DNA of 64,000 nt from Calditrichia bacterium (GTDB taxonomy: Bacteria; Calditrichota; Calditrichia; RBG-13-44-9; J075): the NCBI GenBank assembly GCA_028284445.1, contig JANQRS010000047.1:1-64000 (forward strand), given 5' to 3'. The stretch's first letter is position 1. Each line of letters opens with the position of its first letter. The notes under the pieces are model-generated. The model was not told the origin of the DNA, searched no databases, and saw only the letters and a program-made list of their open reading frames with translations. A program made the translations under genes and the position numbers. Below, in pieces: positions 43,152 to 51,554 of this stretch.

Positions 43152-43607
43152 TTATTGGACTGCTACTTCAGCCTCCGGAACACCATCGTAGAACTGAACG
43201 ATGGGGCCTTCGGCAAAACCGACAACAGACCCGGGAACGTCATTCGGGCCAAGCAGTTTCATCGTCACGACTATTTTGAAGACACCTTCCGGCAATTCAC
43301 CGGCCCGAAAGCGTACCTCTCGGGAATACGTATGCGGTTTCGACTGGAATTTCTCATAGACGATACCATTGTCAACATCATGCTCGCCTTTGCCGATTTC
43401 TTCCAGCAGAACCTGCAACTGCCACTTACCGCACATTAGGTAGTTGAGAGAACCAGCCGTTTTCCAATCCATCTTAACGTACCAATCTTGGTCAGTGCGA
43501 ATCACCGTGGCTGGCGTTTCACCGGGTGGTGTTACTTCAAATAGTTCGCAGGTTCCTTCGATTTTGAAGTGTGGAACCAGTTCTTCAAACGTGATTGGGA
43601 AAGCCAT
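43152..43607 (-). CDS. conserved-looking 151-residue protein of unknown function
   Basis: A soluble, beta-rich protein (IRTDQDWYVKMDWKT, KWQLQVLLEEIGKGEHD, VRFRAGELPEGVFKIVVTMKL) with no signal peptide. Strand spacing suggests an immunoglobulin-like or lipocalin-like sandwich. I do not recognise it. GGGGG lies six bases before the ATG. Third gene of the minus-strand island operon. Confidence 0.7.
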   Translation of the reverse strand: MAFPITFEELVPHFKIEGTCELFEVTPPGETPATVIRTDQDWYVKMDWKTAGSLNYLMCGKWQLQVLLEEIGKGEHDVDNGIVYEKFQSKPHTYSREVRFRAGELPEGVFKIVVTMKLLGPNDVPGSVVGFAEGPIVQFYDGVPEAEVAVQ

Positions 43608-43741
43608 TGTAAGCCCCCTTTCTGTTAGTTTGTGAGGTGTGTATTATTTATCCCAACTCAGAGGATAAGATTTCGTGGATCAGTAATGGGCTGACCAACC
43701 TGGTTCCCCGTGGATGGGGAACCCTGTTGGCCGCCGCCTCC

Positions 43742-44269
43742 CTACTCCGTAGGAGTTGTTCCGAAAAGGTCTCCGCCCGTTTTGGTAGCAACGGCCAGAA
43801 CGGCACCCCAAAACGTATTGGCAAATGTAACCAGGAATTCTGGCACAACGCCTGGATTTGCCGGTGTGCCGTCTCCGCTCTGTACTACCCAGACAGTGGT
43901 TGCCAGGCCACCGACAACCAGATAGGCAGCGATATAGAACCAACCAATGCTGCGCTTCGTTGTCGCTTCACTATGCGGTGATACAAAACTGCCATAGATA
44001 GCTGCAACGGTGGATTCGGGCTTCGCGGTCTGTGCGGAGGTGTTGTTCTTTTGCGACGCCGGGACCTTAATTCCAAAGATCAATGCAAAAATACCAACAA
44101 CAACGCCAGACGCACCGGTAGCAACGGTGATGAATCCCAAGGTAAATCCCGGTACACTCTGCACCGCGAACCAGGTTTTCCAAATTGCATGTCCATACAT
44201 TGCCATAAACGCAATGGGGATAATCCCGAAAATAACCGATTGAATAAACTCTTTAGGCTTCAAAGACAT
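43742..44269 (-). CDS. 175-residue integral membrane protein of unknown function
   Basis: Four hydrophobic segments: about 10-27, 40-67, 108-130 and a weaker one near 145-162. A Ser/Thr-rich linker (ASQKNNTSAQTAKPESTVAA) joins the pairs. There are no transporter or enzyme motifs. GGAGAGGAGAA precedes the ATG. Second gene of the minus-strand operon; it could anchor the products of the neighbouring genes. Confidence 0.72.
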   Translation of the reverse strand: MSLKPKEFIQSVIFGIIPIAFMAMYGHAIWKTWFAVQSVPGFTLGFITVATGASGVVVGIFALIFGIKVPASQKNNTSAQTAKPESTVAAIYGSFVSPHSEATTKRSIGWFYIAAYLVVGGLATTVWVVQSGDGTPANPGVVPEFLVTFANTFWGAVLAVATKTGGDLFGTTPTE

Positions 44270-44314
44270 TGAAGTTCTCCTCTCCTGTGATGATTTATGT
44301 TGTGTTTATTTGTG

Positions 44315-45790
44315 TCAATCCATCCGAAAGCTTAATGAAATCGAACAACCGATTTTATAGGACCGGGTAATTGGCAGCGGATCCGCCAGGTCAGCAGGTA
44401 CTGGATCCGATGGTATATATCCACTATCTTTGCTAAGAGATTCTGTTTGGCCAATATGTGCCAATAAACTCAACATCAGATGCGAATCAGCGAAACCTGC
44501 TGAGGCGCCCAGGAAATAATCAAGCTTGCTAGTTGCTGTTGCATCATCTAATGCAATCGGAATTCCGATGCCGATACTCGCCTTAATAGGGATCTCCTGT
44601 ATCTCGAAGATGGTTGCACTTAGCATTGAAATGACCACCGGCTGTCTGTCGCTGCTGGTAGAACGGCCAAAGACTGTTTGATTTATAATTACCGGATTGC
44701 CATTTACATCAAGGCTGTCTACTAAATTGCCGCTCATGTCTGTCTTCTTAATAGTCACTTTTCCATGCTGTCGAACAATCTTATCTGTCGACAAAAAGCT
44801 AAGTGCTATTCCAGCCGATAAGGTAATTCGACTTTCTTCACCAGCGCGAATTCGGGGTCCTAATATCAGTTGATCCTCTGAATTCGGTACTCGAAAGTCA
44901 TTGCGTTTTATACTGGTGGTCGTCTCTGTCGATTTGTTGAAATTCTGGATATAGCGAGTTGTATAAAATGGTGTTGCTCCCGAAGAAAGACTCCGGTCGA
45001 GAAGCTTATGCATTGCTGTGAATTTTGCCTCAAGGCTTTTTAGAGTTTCGACATTGCTCTCGATTCCTTCGGACTGGGTTTTGAGTTTTTGCACCAAGTT
45101 TAAAATTGTTTCATTATTCTTTTGTTCTGATTCAATTTTGTTCAATAGTTCAGAAAATTCAGTTGCCGACTTTTTCCATTTGGCAAAGGTGTCGCTACGA
45201 TTTTCCAATTGGCCCTTCAGTTTGACAGCTGAATTGTAAGTCGCTTGCAATTTGTCGTCAGCTATTTTTTCCGCGTTAGTAAGCGTGATAAAAGAGTCAT
45301 AGCTTTTCCGAAATTCTTCAATTGCACCAGAAAGGGCATTGATTGATTTTTGCCATTCCTTGATTTTTTCTAATATCTTTTTGTCAGCTTCATTTTGGAG
45401 ATTAGTGCTTGTAAGTGAGCGAATACTATCAAAGCCTCCTATTTTTGACAGTTCCGGGATGTTTGTCAGGAAATCCCTGATACGGGCCTGAGCCAACGGC
45501 CGGGTATCTACTGTAAATTCATAATTATATTTGAATGGATTAAGATTAACGAAATAGACGGTAATGTCAGATCCTGAAGGAAATGTGGAATTACCCCTAA
45601 CTCGTCTACCTGTGCTGCCATCAATCATAACGTGCCGATCATCGTGATTTTCCGGCTGATTTCGCCATGAATTTGGCAATGGGGTTGATTGAGCATTCCC
45701 AAGATTAAGCACGACAAAATTCAGGATGAAAACTAGCCAAAGGGCGTTATGAAAAGTCAGGGTGCGAAAGTCAGTTGCTAATTTTTTCAA
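44315..45790 (-). CDS. exported coiled-coil protein with possible C-terminal barrel
   Basis: 491 residues: a signal peptide (about 1-34), a beta domain with VYFVNLNPFKYNYEFTVDTR, a long coiled coil (about 125-265, rich in K, E, Q, N) and a C-terminal beta-rich region. The last strands (YKIGCSISLSFRMD, ending in an aromatic pattern) look like an outer-membrane barrel. Together this could span the periplasm. The start is TTG, six bases after GGAGA. First gene of the minus-strand operon and divergent from the sigma-54 activator, with a candidate -24/-12 promoter in front. Confidence 0.7.
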   Translation of the reverse strand: MKKLATDFRTLTFHNALWLVFILNFVVLNLGNAQSTPLPNSWRNQPENHDDRHVMIDGSTGRRVRGNSTFPSGSDITVYFVNLNPFKYNYEFTVDTRPLAQARIRDFLTNIPELSKIGGFDSIRSLTSTNLQNEADKKILEKIKEWQKSINALSGAIEEFRKSYDSFITLTNAEKIADDKLQATYNSAVKLKGQLENRSDTFAKWKKSATEFSELLNKIESEQKNNETILNLVQKLKTQSEGIESNVETLKSLEAKFTAMHKLLDRSLSSGATPFYTTRYIQNFNKSTETTTSIKRNDFRVPNSEDQLILGPRIRAGEESRITLSAGIALSFLSTDKIVRQHGKVTIKKTDMSGNLVDSLDVNGNPVIINQTVFGRSTSSDRQPVVISMLSATIFEIQEIPIKASIGIGIPIALDDATATSKLDYFLGASAGFADSHLMLSLLAHIGQTESLSKDSGYIPSDPVPADLADPLPITRSYKIGCSISLSFRMD

Positions 45791-45844
45791 GATATGTCTC
45801 CGGTTAAATGCCCTTGCCGATATTAAGAAACTGCTTCCGGATAA

Positions 45845-45862
45845 AACAAATCAGATGCCAGA
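45845..45862 (-). promoter_or_regulatory. candidate sigma-54 promoter for the envelope operon (weak)
   Basis: On the minus strand, CTGGCATCTGATTTGTTT resembles TGGCAC-N5-TTGC with the final GC read as GT. The GG element is at 45859-45858, placing transcription start about 45 bases before the TTG start codon. Confidence 0.4.
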
Positions 45863-45933
45863 AACATATATGTCTTTTAAATTGTTGTTTTTTAGTTGCT
45901 TATGTGGCTTGTTCCGATTTTGCAAAAGATAAA

Positions 45934-45981
45934 ATAATTTGCATAATGCAAATTATCATTAATTGTGTTTGCATAATGCAT
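45934..45981. promoter_or_regulatory. two activator-site palindromes (TTGCA-N3-TGCAA)
   Basis: TTGCA-TAA-TGCAA at 45939-45951 is the core of a 23-bp perfect palindrome (45934-45956). A second copy at 45969-45981 has one change (TGCAT). They lie 75-117 bp upstream of both divergent candidate -24 elements, the usual distance for sigma-54 enhancer sites. Confidence 0.7.
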
Positions 45982-46054
45982 ATCGGAGGTTGTATATATA
46001 CATCTAGATGCCAGCATATACTGGTAGTTTTGGTAAAAGAAGATCCGGGATTTT

Positions 46055-46070
46055 AGGCATTTTTTTTGCT
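46055..46070 (+). promoter_or_regulatory. candidate sigma-54 promoter for the activator gene
   Basis: AGGCATTTTTTTTGCT has GG at 46056-46057 and GC at 46068-46069, exactly ten bases between them, with the TTGC -12 element intact. Start would fall near 46081, about 40 bases before the ATG. Confidence 0.5.
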
Positions 46071-46119
46071 CTTAATTATTGTAGTGAAAAAAATATCTAA
46101 TGTATTAGTAGGGCAAATT

Positions 46120-47940
46120 ATGAGTGATAACTCTAAACAAATCAAGGCTTTATTGCAAATGCGCGGATTTCGTCGCGCAATCTCGGGGGAGTTTGACGAG
46201 AACAGTTTACTGATGAAATTACTGAATGAAACTGTTGCCGCTTTGGATGCAAGCGGTGGCATTATCTTCTTATTGGATGAAAATCGCATTATCCGGAGTG
46301 GGAATATTTCAAGTTTGCCGCAACCGGATCTACTGCCGGCATATTGCAGCCATATTTTACAGCAAGCCAGGGAGGCCAGCAACGATCTGCTCGTTCACGA
46401 GAGCGGGCGTATCGGGACCGGACTATGGAGTGCTCGGCAAAGCATTGGGCTGATAATGGTATGTGAGCGGCAGAGTGAAGCCGGAACGGTGGAATTTGAT
46501 GTTCAGGATCAAGCATTGCTGATTGCCCTGGCGGCCACAGCCTCAATAGCTCTGGACAAATATGCAATTGAGCAGGAACTTCTTTTATCCGAAAGGAGCT
46601 ATCCAAGTAGTGAAATTGAGGGCTTAATTCGCGGCAGCAGTGCTGCTGTTCAAGAGGTCCGGAAGCAGGTTGAGATTTTGACCAACGCAACCGGTAATGT
46701 CTCTGCCCTCATCCTGGGAGAGAATGGAGTTGGGAAAGAACTGGTAGCTGAAGCCATACGTATACGGGGACCTTACCAAGATGGTAATCACCAGTCGGTT
46801 AATTGTAAAGGATTTACCAAAGAGCTTTTGAGGAGTGAGTTGTTCGGGCATGAGCGCGGCGCATTTACCGGTGCTGTCAGCAGAAAAATCGGCTTAATGG
46901 AAGCTGCCAATAATGGCGTTCTCTTTTTGGATGAAATCGGCGAACTTGATCTGGAATTGCAGGGCGTGTTGCTGCGGGCTCTGGAAACTCGAAAGTTCAA
47001 GCGGGTTGGTGGGCTTACCGACATAGAGTCCGATTTTCAATTGGTCTGTGCGACAAATCGGGACTTGAAGGAAGCCATCAGCCAGGGGCAGTTCCGTGAG
47101 GATCTTTACTATCGAATTGCTGAATTCGAAATATATGTTCCGCCACTACGGGAACGCCTTGCCGATATCGAAGAATTGATACAATATTTTTTGAAGCATT
47201 TCAATGATCACTACGGAAAGTCTGTTAATGGATTTTCGCAGCGGGCGCTGCATAACCTGAAGCAGCATACGTGGCCAGGTAACATTCGAGAGCTTCGAAA
47301 TGTGGTTTCGCGCGGGGTGCTCAGAGCGCCCGGTGCTTACGTCGACAATGAGCATCTGGATGCTGAATTGCAAGAGCAAAGCGGCGACCAGCTAATCTTC
47401 GATAGCATAATCCCCTTAAAAGAGGCTGTTGCGAATTATGTGCGATTTGCATATAATAAGATGCGGCAGCATACTACCCAAACTATGGAAATCTTAGGTA
47501 TTGATTACCGCCAGTTGATGCGTCATCTCGGGAAGCGCATTGATGAACACCTAACGGCTGATCTGCAAGATGGAGTTGAATTGGAGATTGTTGAGCGGGC
47601 TGAAAGCATTATGCGAATTGCGGGTATTCCGCCAGAGAAGCAGCGAGCTGCGAAGCGCGGCATTATCGAATCAGTTATCAATGCTGTGGAGCATAGCCAA
47701 AGTCAGGATAACAAACTCAAAGTAGACTTCGAAGTCACCGCACGCCTTTTTCGGATAAAGGTCCGCGATTTCGGACTTGGATTTGATCCCGATAGCGTCC
47801 CGAAAGTAGATGCAACATCAAAGATTAGAAGCAGGGTGAGTCGTGGATGGGGACTCCATATCATCCGAGAGTCTGTCGATCTGCTGGACATTAAGAGCGG
47901 TTCAACCGGCACCACTGTTGTGATGACAATAAATCGATGA
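46120..47940 (+). CDS. sigma-54 transcription activator fused to an RsbW-like kinase domain
   Basis: 606 residues. A GAF domain (about 20-155) is followed by an AAA+ sigma-54 interaction domain (about 165-405) with Walker A GENGVGKE (near 200), GAFTGA (near 247) and Walker B VLFLDEIG. Next is a Fis-type HTH (about 435-475, MEILGIDYRQLMRHLGK). The final 130 residues are a GHKL ATPase of the anti-sigma kinase group: ESVINAVEHS (N box), VRDFGLGFDP (G1), RGWGLHIIRES (G2). Bacterial enhancer-binding proteins rarely end this way. By analogy with RsbW, the tail would phosphorylate the STAS protein encoded next, and the STAS protein in return would set activator function. The ATG at 46120 is preceded by GGG; the 18-codon extension has no support. 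Confidence 0.88.
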   Translation: MSDNSKQIKALLQMRGFRRAISGEFDENSLLMKLLNETVAALDASGGIIFLLDENRIIRSGNISSLPQPDLLPAYCSHILQQAREASNDLLVHESGRIGTGLWSARQSIGLIMVCERQSEAGTVEFDVQDQALLIALAATASIALDKYAIEQELLLSERSYPSSEIEGLIRGSSAAVQEVRKQVEILTNATGNVSALILGENGVGKELVAEAIRIRGPYQDGNHQSVNCKGFTKELLRSELFGHERGAFTGAVSRKIGLMEAANNGVLFLDEIGELDLELQGVLLRALETRKFKRVGGLTDIESDFQLVCATNRDLKEAISQGQFREDLYYRIAEFEIYVPPLRERLADIEELIQYFLKHFNDHYGKSVNGFSQRALHNLKQHTWPGNIRELRNVVSRGVLRAPGAYVDNEHLDAELQEQSGDQLIFDSIIPLKEAVANYVRFAYNKMRQHTTQTMEILGIDYRQLMRHLGKRIDEHLTADLQDGVELEIVERAESIMRIAGIPPEKQRAAKRGIIESVINAVEHSQSQDNKLKVDFEVTARLFRIKVRDFGLGFDPDSVPKVDATSKIRSRVSRGWGLHIIRESVDLLDIKSGSTGTTVVMTINR

Positions 47941-48326
47941 TCGGAATCGAGGAGAAAATGAGTTCGTTTCGATTGGAATTTGACGGCAGTATCCAAATAT
48001 TAATTTTTTCCGGCTATCTTGATAACAGTTTCAAGAAACATGTAGATCAATTCATATCTACCCAACAAAATGTATCCGGGGCATCGTGGATTTTAGACTT
48101 CGAGGTTGCCGAAAATATGAACAGTTTTGGGGTTTCGGCAATCCAAAATCTTTGCGATGCAGCGGAGGATACCAATTGTAAGCTGGCACTTTGTAGCATC
48201 GTCAGTGCCGACATACGTGAAATTCTCAATATTGCCGCTATTTTGAAGCGCTGTCACCCGAATATCCATCCTACCAGAGGGCAGGCGATTCATGCCATGC
48301 AGGAAGGTGGGTCCACTAATGCTTAG
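47937..48326 (+). CDS. STAS-domain anti-anti-sigma-factor-like protein
   Basis: 129 residues forming one STAS domain: IQILIFSGYLDN, WILDFEVAENMNSFGVSAI, and CKLALCSIVSADIREIL. The phosphorylation site of RsbV-type antagonists aligns with Ser63 in NSFGVSAI. The gene overlaps the activator stop by four bases (ATGA); an ATG at 47958 behind GAGGAG is an alternative start. Coupling to a gene for an RsbW-like kinase domain makes it the kinase's substrate and binding partner. Confidence 0.87.
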   Translation: MIGIEEKMSSFRLEFDGSIQILIFSGYLDNSFKKHVDQFISTQQNVSGASWILDFEVAENMNSFGVSAIQNLCDAAEDTNCKLALCSIVSADIREILNIAAILKRCHPNIHPTRGQAIHAMQEGGSTNA

Positions 48327-48350
48327 GTCTTCTTTATCAGTTAACTGGAC

Positions 48351-51300
48351 TTAATGTGAGCGTTTAATAATTATCAACGTTTTGTCGTCATCACTCGGAG
48401 ATCTCGAGTTAGCAAATGCTCGTAGTGCATTCATAGTCATTGCCACCATTTCTCGCGCATTCATGTTCGGCTGTATTTCTGCCAATAGCTTCCGGAACTG
48501 CCCGCCAAACTTTTGCCAATCCTGATTTTGTGCTTCCACAACACCATCAGAATAGAGCACCAACGATTCTCCTGCAGCCAATGTACATTTATAGATTTTT
48601 AAATCTTCTAATTGCTGGGTTGACCTTGACCAGCGTCCGTCGCCGAGTGAGCCATTGAAAGCAAAATCACCCCTTTGAATAGCGGTCGGCGATCCATTTT
48701 GAATGTGTATTGGTGAGTAACAGCCGGCATTGACATACTCAATTGCGCCGCGGTGGATATCGAGTATAGCCAGTATCAGTGAAACTCGTGTTTTGCCCTT
48801 TAGTTTTCGATATAGGAGTCTATCAAGTTCGATAGCTATTTCTGCAAGGGAAAGTTCGTAGTTCATGAAAGCAATACCATTTAGCAGGCCATTAAACAAT
48901 GTGGAAGGAATGGCCCCCTGCATTCGTTTTCCTTCTACATCGACTAAAGAGATCGCCAATCGCTTACCTTGCTCGATCCAGGCATAATCATAATGATCGC
49001 CTCCAACTTCATAGGCTGCCTCACAATGTCCGGCTATTGTAAAGCCAGGTATCGAGGGAAAAGTGTTGGGGATCAGATCATTCTGCGCTTCTTTCGCATT
49101 TGCCAGTTCTTCCCTTAGATATAGCTTTTGTTTACGCCTTAGATTGCCGTTGACCAGAAGTAAGTATATTGATAATAGTGTTACCAATCCATAAAGACGT
49201 TTTGCCCAATCTGACCAATACCAAACCTCAAGTACGCGGAAATTGAATTTGGCCTCTTCGCTTACAACACCATATCTGTTCTTTGCCCTAACGCGAAATA
49301 TGTATGATCCGGCGGGTATAAAGGGGTAGAATTTTTGTGTTTTTGATTCCCATTTAGACCAGAAATCATCCAAGCCTTGTATCAGATATTGAAATGATGT
49401 GTTGGTGTGCACATCGAATGTCGGTGCTGCTACCGTAAAAACAAATTGGTTCCTATCAAAACTGACTTCCAGTTCTTGACGCTGGCCTTGTTGAGACGTA
49501 AAATATTGGTTGTCAAATAGGATTGTATCCTGACCAATTTCTATGTGCTTTATCAGTGCAGGAAACGATTTCCTGGGATAAAGTTGAACGTCATTATTGT
49601 AGATGACCAATCCGTCGTTTCCCCCGAAAACTACATCTCCGCTGGCATCCGGATATATAACATTGATTTGGGCATCAGGAATACTCCTGAGATTTACATT
49701 CTGTGCTGTCGTTGAATCATATTTTCCCTGCTGATCAACCATCAAGTTTTCATTGTTGGCATGTATCCATTTGTGCCCAGGCTTGTCTTCTGCAAAGCGG
49801 AACAGATTTCGTCGATCATCCACAAATTCGGCGCCGAGATCCGGATATGATTGAAAAGCGTTCTCAGCATAAGAATATTTGAAGAGGCGTCCGTTGGCAA
49901 CCGCCAAAATTCCTGACTTGGAGCTAAATACATGATATTCAGGGCCTATGGCGGACAAAGTGTCATTAAATTGAACGCTGTGTGAATTGTTTGTCGAATC
50001 AGTTTCTTCGGCGACTGTGAGCCGGAAGATACCGGTGCTGGGATTGGCGGCAAATAAATAGTTGCCATCTCCTGCAAGAGTGCGGGTTTCTCCAATTTCC
50101 TGATCGATAATTTCGTGCTTCCATTGTTCAGCCTCTCTAACCAGTCTTTCTATACCACCAAGGGAACCGATCCATATCTTGTTTTGCAAAGAATCATGGT
50201 AGAATACATAAGTTGGAAGGCTTCCATGCTTAAAGATGGCATTGTCCTGAACTTCAAATATTCCGGCACTGGTACCTGCTAGCAATCTATCACCAAGGGA
50301 CAAAAGCGCCCAACAAGGCCCCCACATTTCGTTGGTTCTTTTAAAAAAGCGAGTCTTGTGAAGGCCGTAATTGGCTTGAAAGGCTGTATCCATTGCTTGA
50401 ACATACAATCCATCCATTGTCCCGGCCCAAATTTTGCCGGCATGACGCGTTACAGATAGTACGCCGCGCTTAATGCTTCCTGGCAACGGATCTCTAGGGA
50501 AATATGAAATTGGTGAGGTGAGACCTAATAAGGCAATTCCTGAATCCAGCGCCAGCCAGGTATTATGCTCGAAATCTGTAAATATATATTTAACATATTG
50601 ATTCTCAAGACCTTCAGCTTTGCCAATATGACGAACAAATTTACCTTCGGAGTTAATAATGATTACGCCCGCCTTTATTGAGCCGAGGGCGATGTTGCCG
50701 TTTGGTAACCTTGCGCCACATCGCAGGTAGTTCTCGTTTAAAAACTGATCTGCATCCGACAATAGTTGGCGAAATCTGTCGTTCTCATAAATCCATAAGC
50801 CCTGTTCACGCGTACCGATCAAGATGGAATTTTTTGTAAGAGGCAGCATCGTATAAATTCTTATGTTCTTGAAAATCTCGCTGCCACCTAAGAATCTCAG
50901 TCTATCTCCGTCAATCAGGTATATACCGGTCCCGGTTTCTCTCACATATAGTGAATCACCCACTAGGAATGAAAGGTGAAAACCCCTAACTATTTTCGAC
51001 TCAATAACAGTTAGCGAGTCATTGTGATAGCGGAAAAATTTCTCTGGGCTTTGAAAATACACGCCGTTGGTGGTTGCAGCAATCTTCCAAATCGAGCCGA
51101 ATTTATGCTTGGCTGTATCTAGCGATGTGCTTATAGATTCATAACGATTGCCTTCAGTGCCATTAAGCACGAGTCGGCCAAATTCAGAATTTCCGCCTAC
51201 GTAAATGACGCCATCTTTGTCTTGAGCCAATGATTTCGCTACTACATTTTTTATCGAAATTGTCTCCCAGCGAGAGCCATCATAGCTGAGAACCCCACCC

Positions 51301-51536
51301 GTATTTGCAAAGTAAATAATTTTGCTATTGAAATCTTGAATAATATCCCAGTTTTGTGGCTGAGCAATTTCTTCGTTTCCTTTATAGGCCTGCTGGTCAA
51401 AATACCTGAGTGCAGGTGAGCCTTTTAAGTATGCAGATATCATATTGGTATTAGACCATTCGTCGTTGTCATTCAAGGATTGCGCTGAACTGATTGAAGT
51501 GACTAGAAGCAGGTATATGAATATCAATGCTCGCAT
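48351..51536 (-). CDS. membrane beta-propeller receptor with SpoIIE/PP2C phosphatase output
   Basis: 1,061 residues: a signal peptide (1-18) and a periplasmic Reg_prop-like double propeller (about 40-690, units GGVLSYDGSRWE, IWAGTMDGLYV, VVFGGNDGLVIY). A Y_Y_Y domain follows (about 700-765, SFQYLIQGLDDFWSKWES), then a membrane helix near 785-805 and a SpoIIE phosphatase (about 830-1060). Metal ligands of PP2C phosphatases are present in SLVDVEGKRMQG, LVLYSDGVVEAQ and SPSDDDKTLI. It would sense an outside ligand and dephosphorylate the STAS protein, the RsbU role. It is 18 bp behind the metzincin gene and converges with the STAS gene. Confidence 0.88.
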   Translation of the reverse strand: MRALIFIYLLLVTSISSAQSLNDNDEWSNTNMISAYLKGSPALRYFDQQAYKGNEEIAQPQNWDIIQDFNSKIIYFANTGGVLSYDGSRWETISIKNVVAKSLAQDKDGVIYVGGNSEFGRLVLNGTEGNRYESISTSLDTAKHKFGSIWKIAATTNGVYFQSPEKFFRYHNDSLTVIESKIVRGFHLSFLVGDSLYVRETGTGIYLIDGDRLRFLGGSEIFKNIRIYTMLPLTKNSILIGTREQGLWIYENDRFRQLLSDADQFLNENYLRCGARLPNGNIALGSIKAGVIIINSEGKFVRHIGKAEGLENQYVKYIFTDFEHNTWLALDSGIALLGLTSPISYFPRDPLPGSIKRGVLSVTRHAGKIWAGTMDGLYVQAMDTAFQANYGLHKTRFFKRTNEMWGPCWALLSLGDRLLAGTSAGIFEVQDNAIFKHGSLPTYVFYHDSLQNKIWIGSLGGIERLVREAEQWKHEIIDQEIGETRTLAGDGNYLFAANPSTGIFRLTVAEETDSTNNSHSVQFNDTLSAIGPEYHVFSSKSGILAVANGRLFKYSYAENAFQSYPDLGAEFVDDRRNLFRFAEDKPGHKWIHANNENLMVDQQGKYDSTTAQNVNLRSIPDAQINVIYPDASGDVVFGGNDGLVIYNNDVQLYPRKSFPALIKHIEIGQDTILFDNQYFTSQQGQRQELEVSFDRNQFVFTVAAPTFDVHTNTSFQYLIQGLDDFWSKWESKTQKFYPFIPAGSYIFRVRAKNRYGVVSEEAKFNFRVLEVWYWSDWAKRLYGLVTLLSIYLLLVNGNLRRKQKLYLREELANAKEAQNDLIPNTFPSIPGFTIAGHCEAAYEVGGDHYDYAWIEQGKRLAISLVDVEGKRMQGAIPSTLFNGLLNGIAFMNYELSLAEIAIELDRLLYRKLKGKTRVSLILAILDIHRGAIEYVNAGCYSPIHIQNGSPTAIQRGDFAFNGSLGDGRWSRSTQQLEDLKIYKCTLAAGESLVLYSDGVVEAQNQDWQKFGGQFRKLLAEIQPNMNAREMVAMTMNALRAFANSRSPSDDDKTLIIIKRSH

Positions 51537-51554
51537 AAGCGTTCCAATTCTGTT

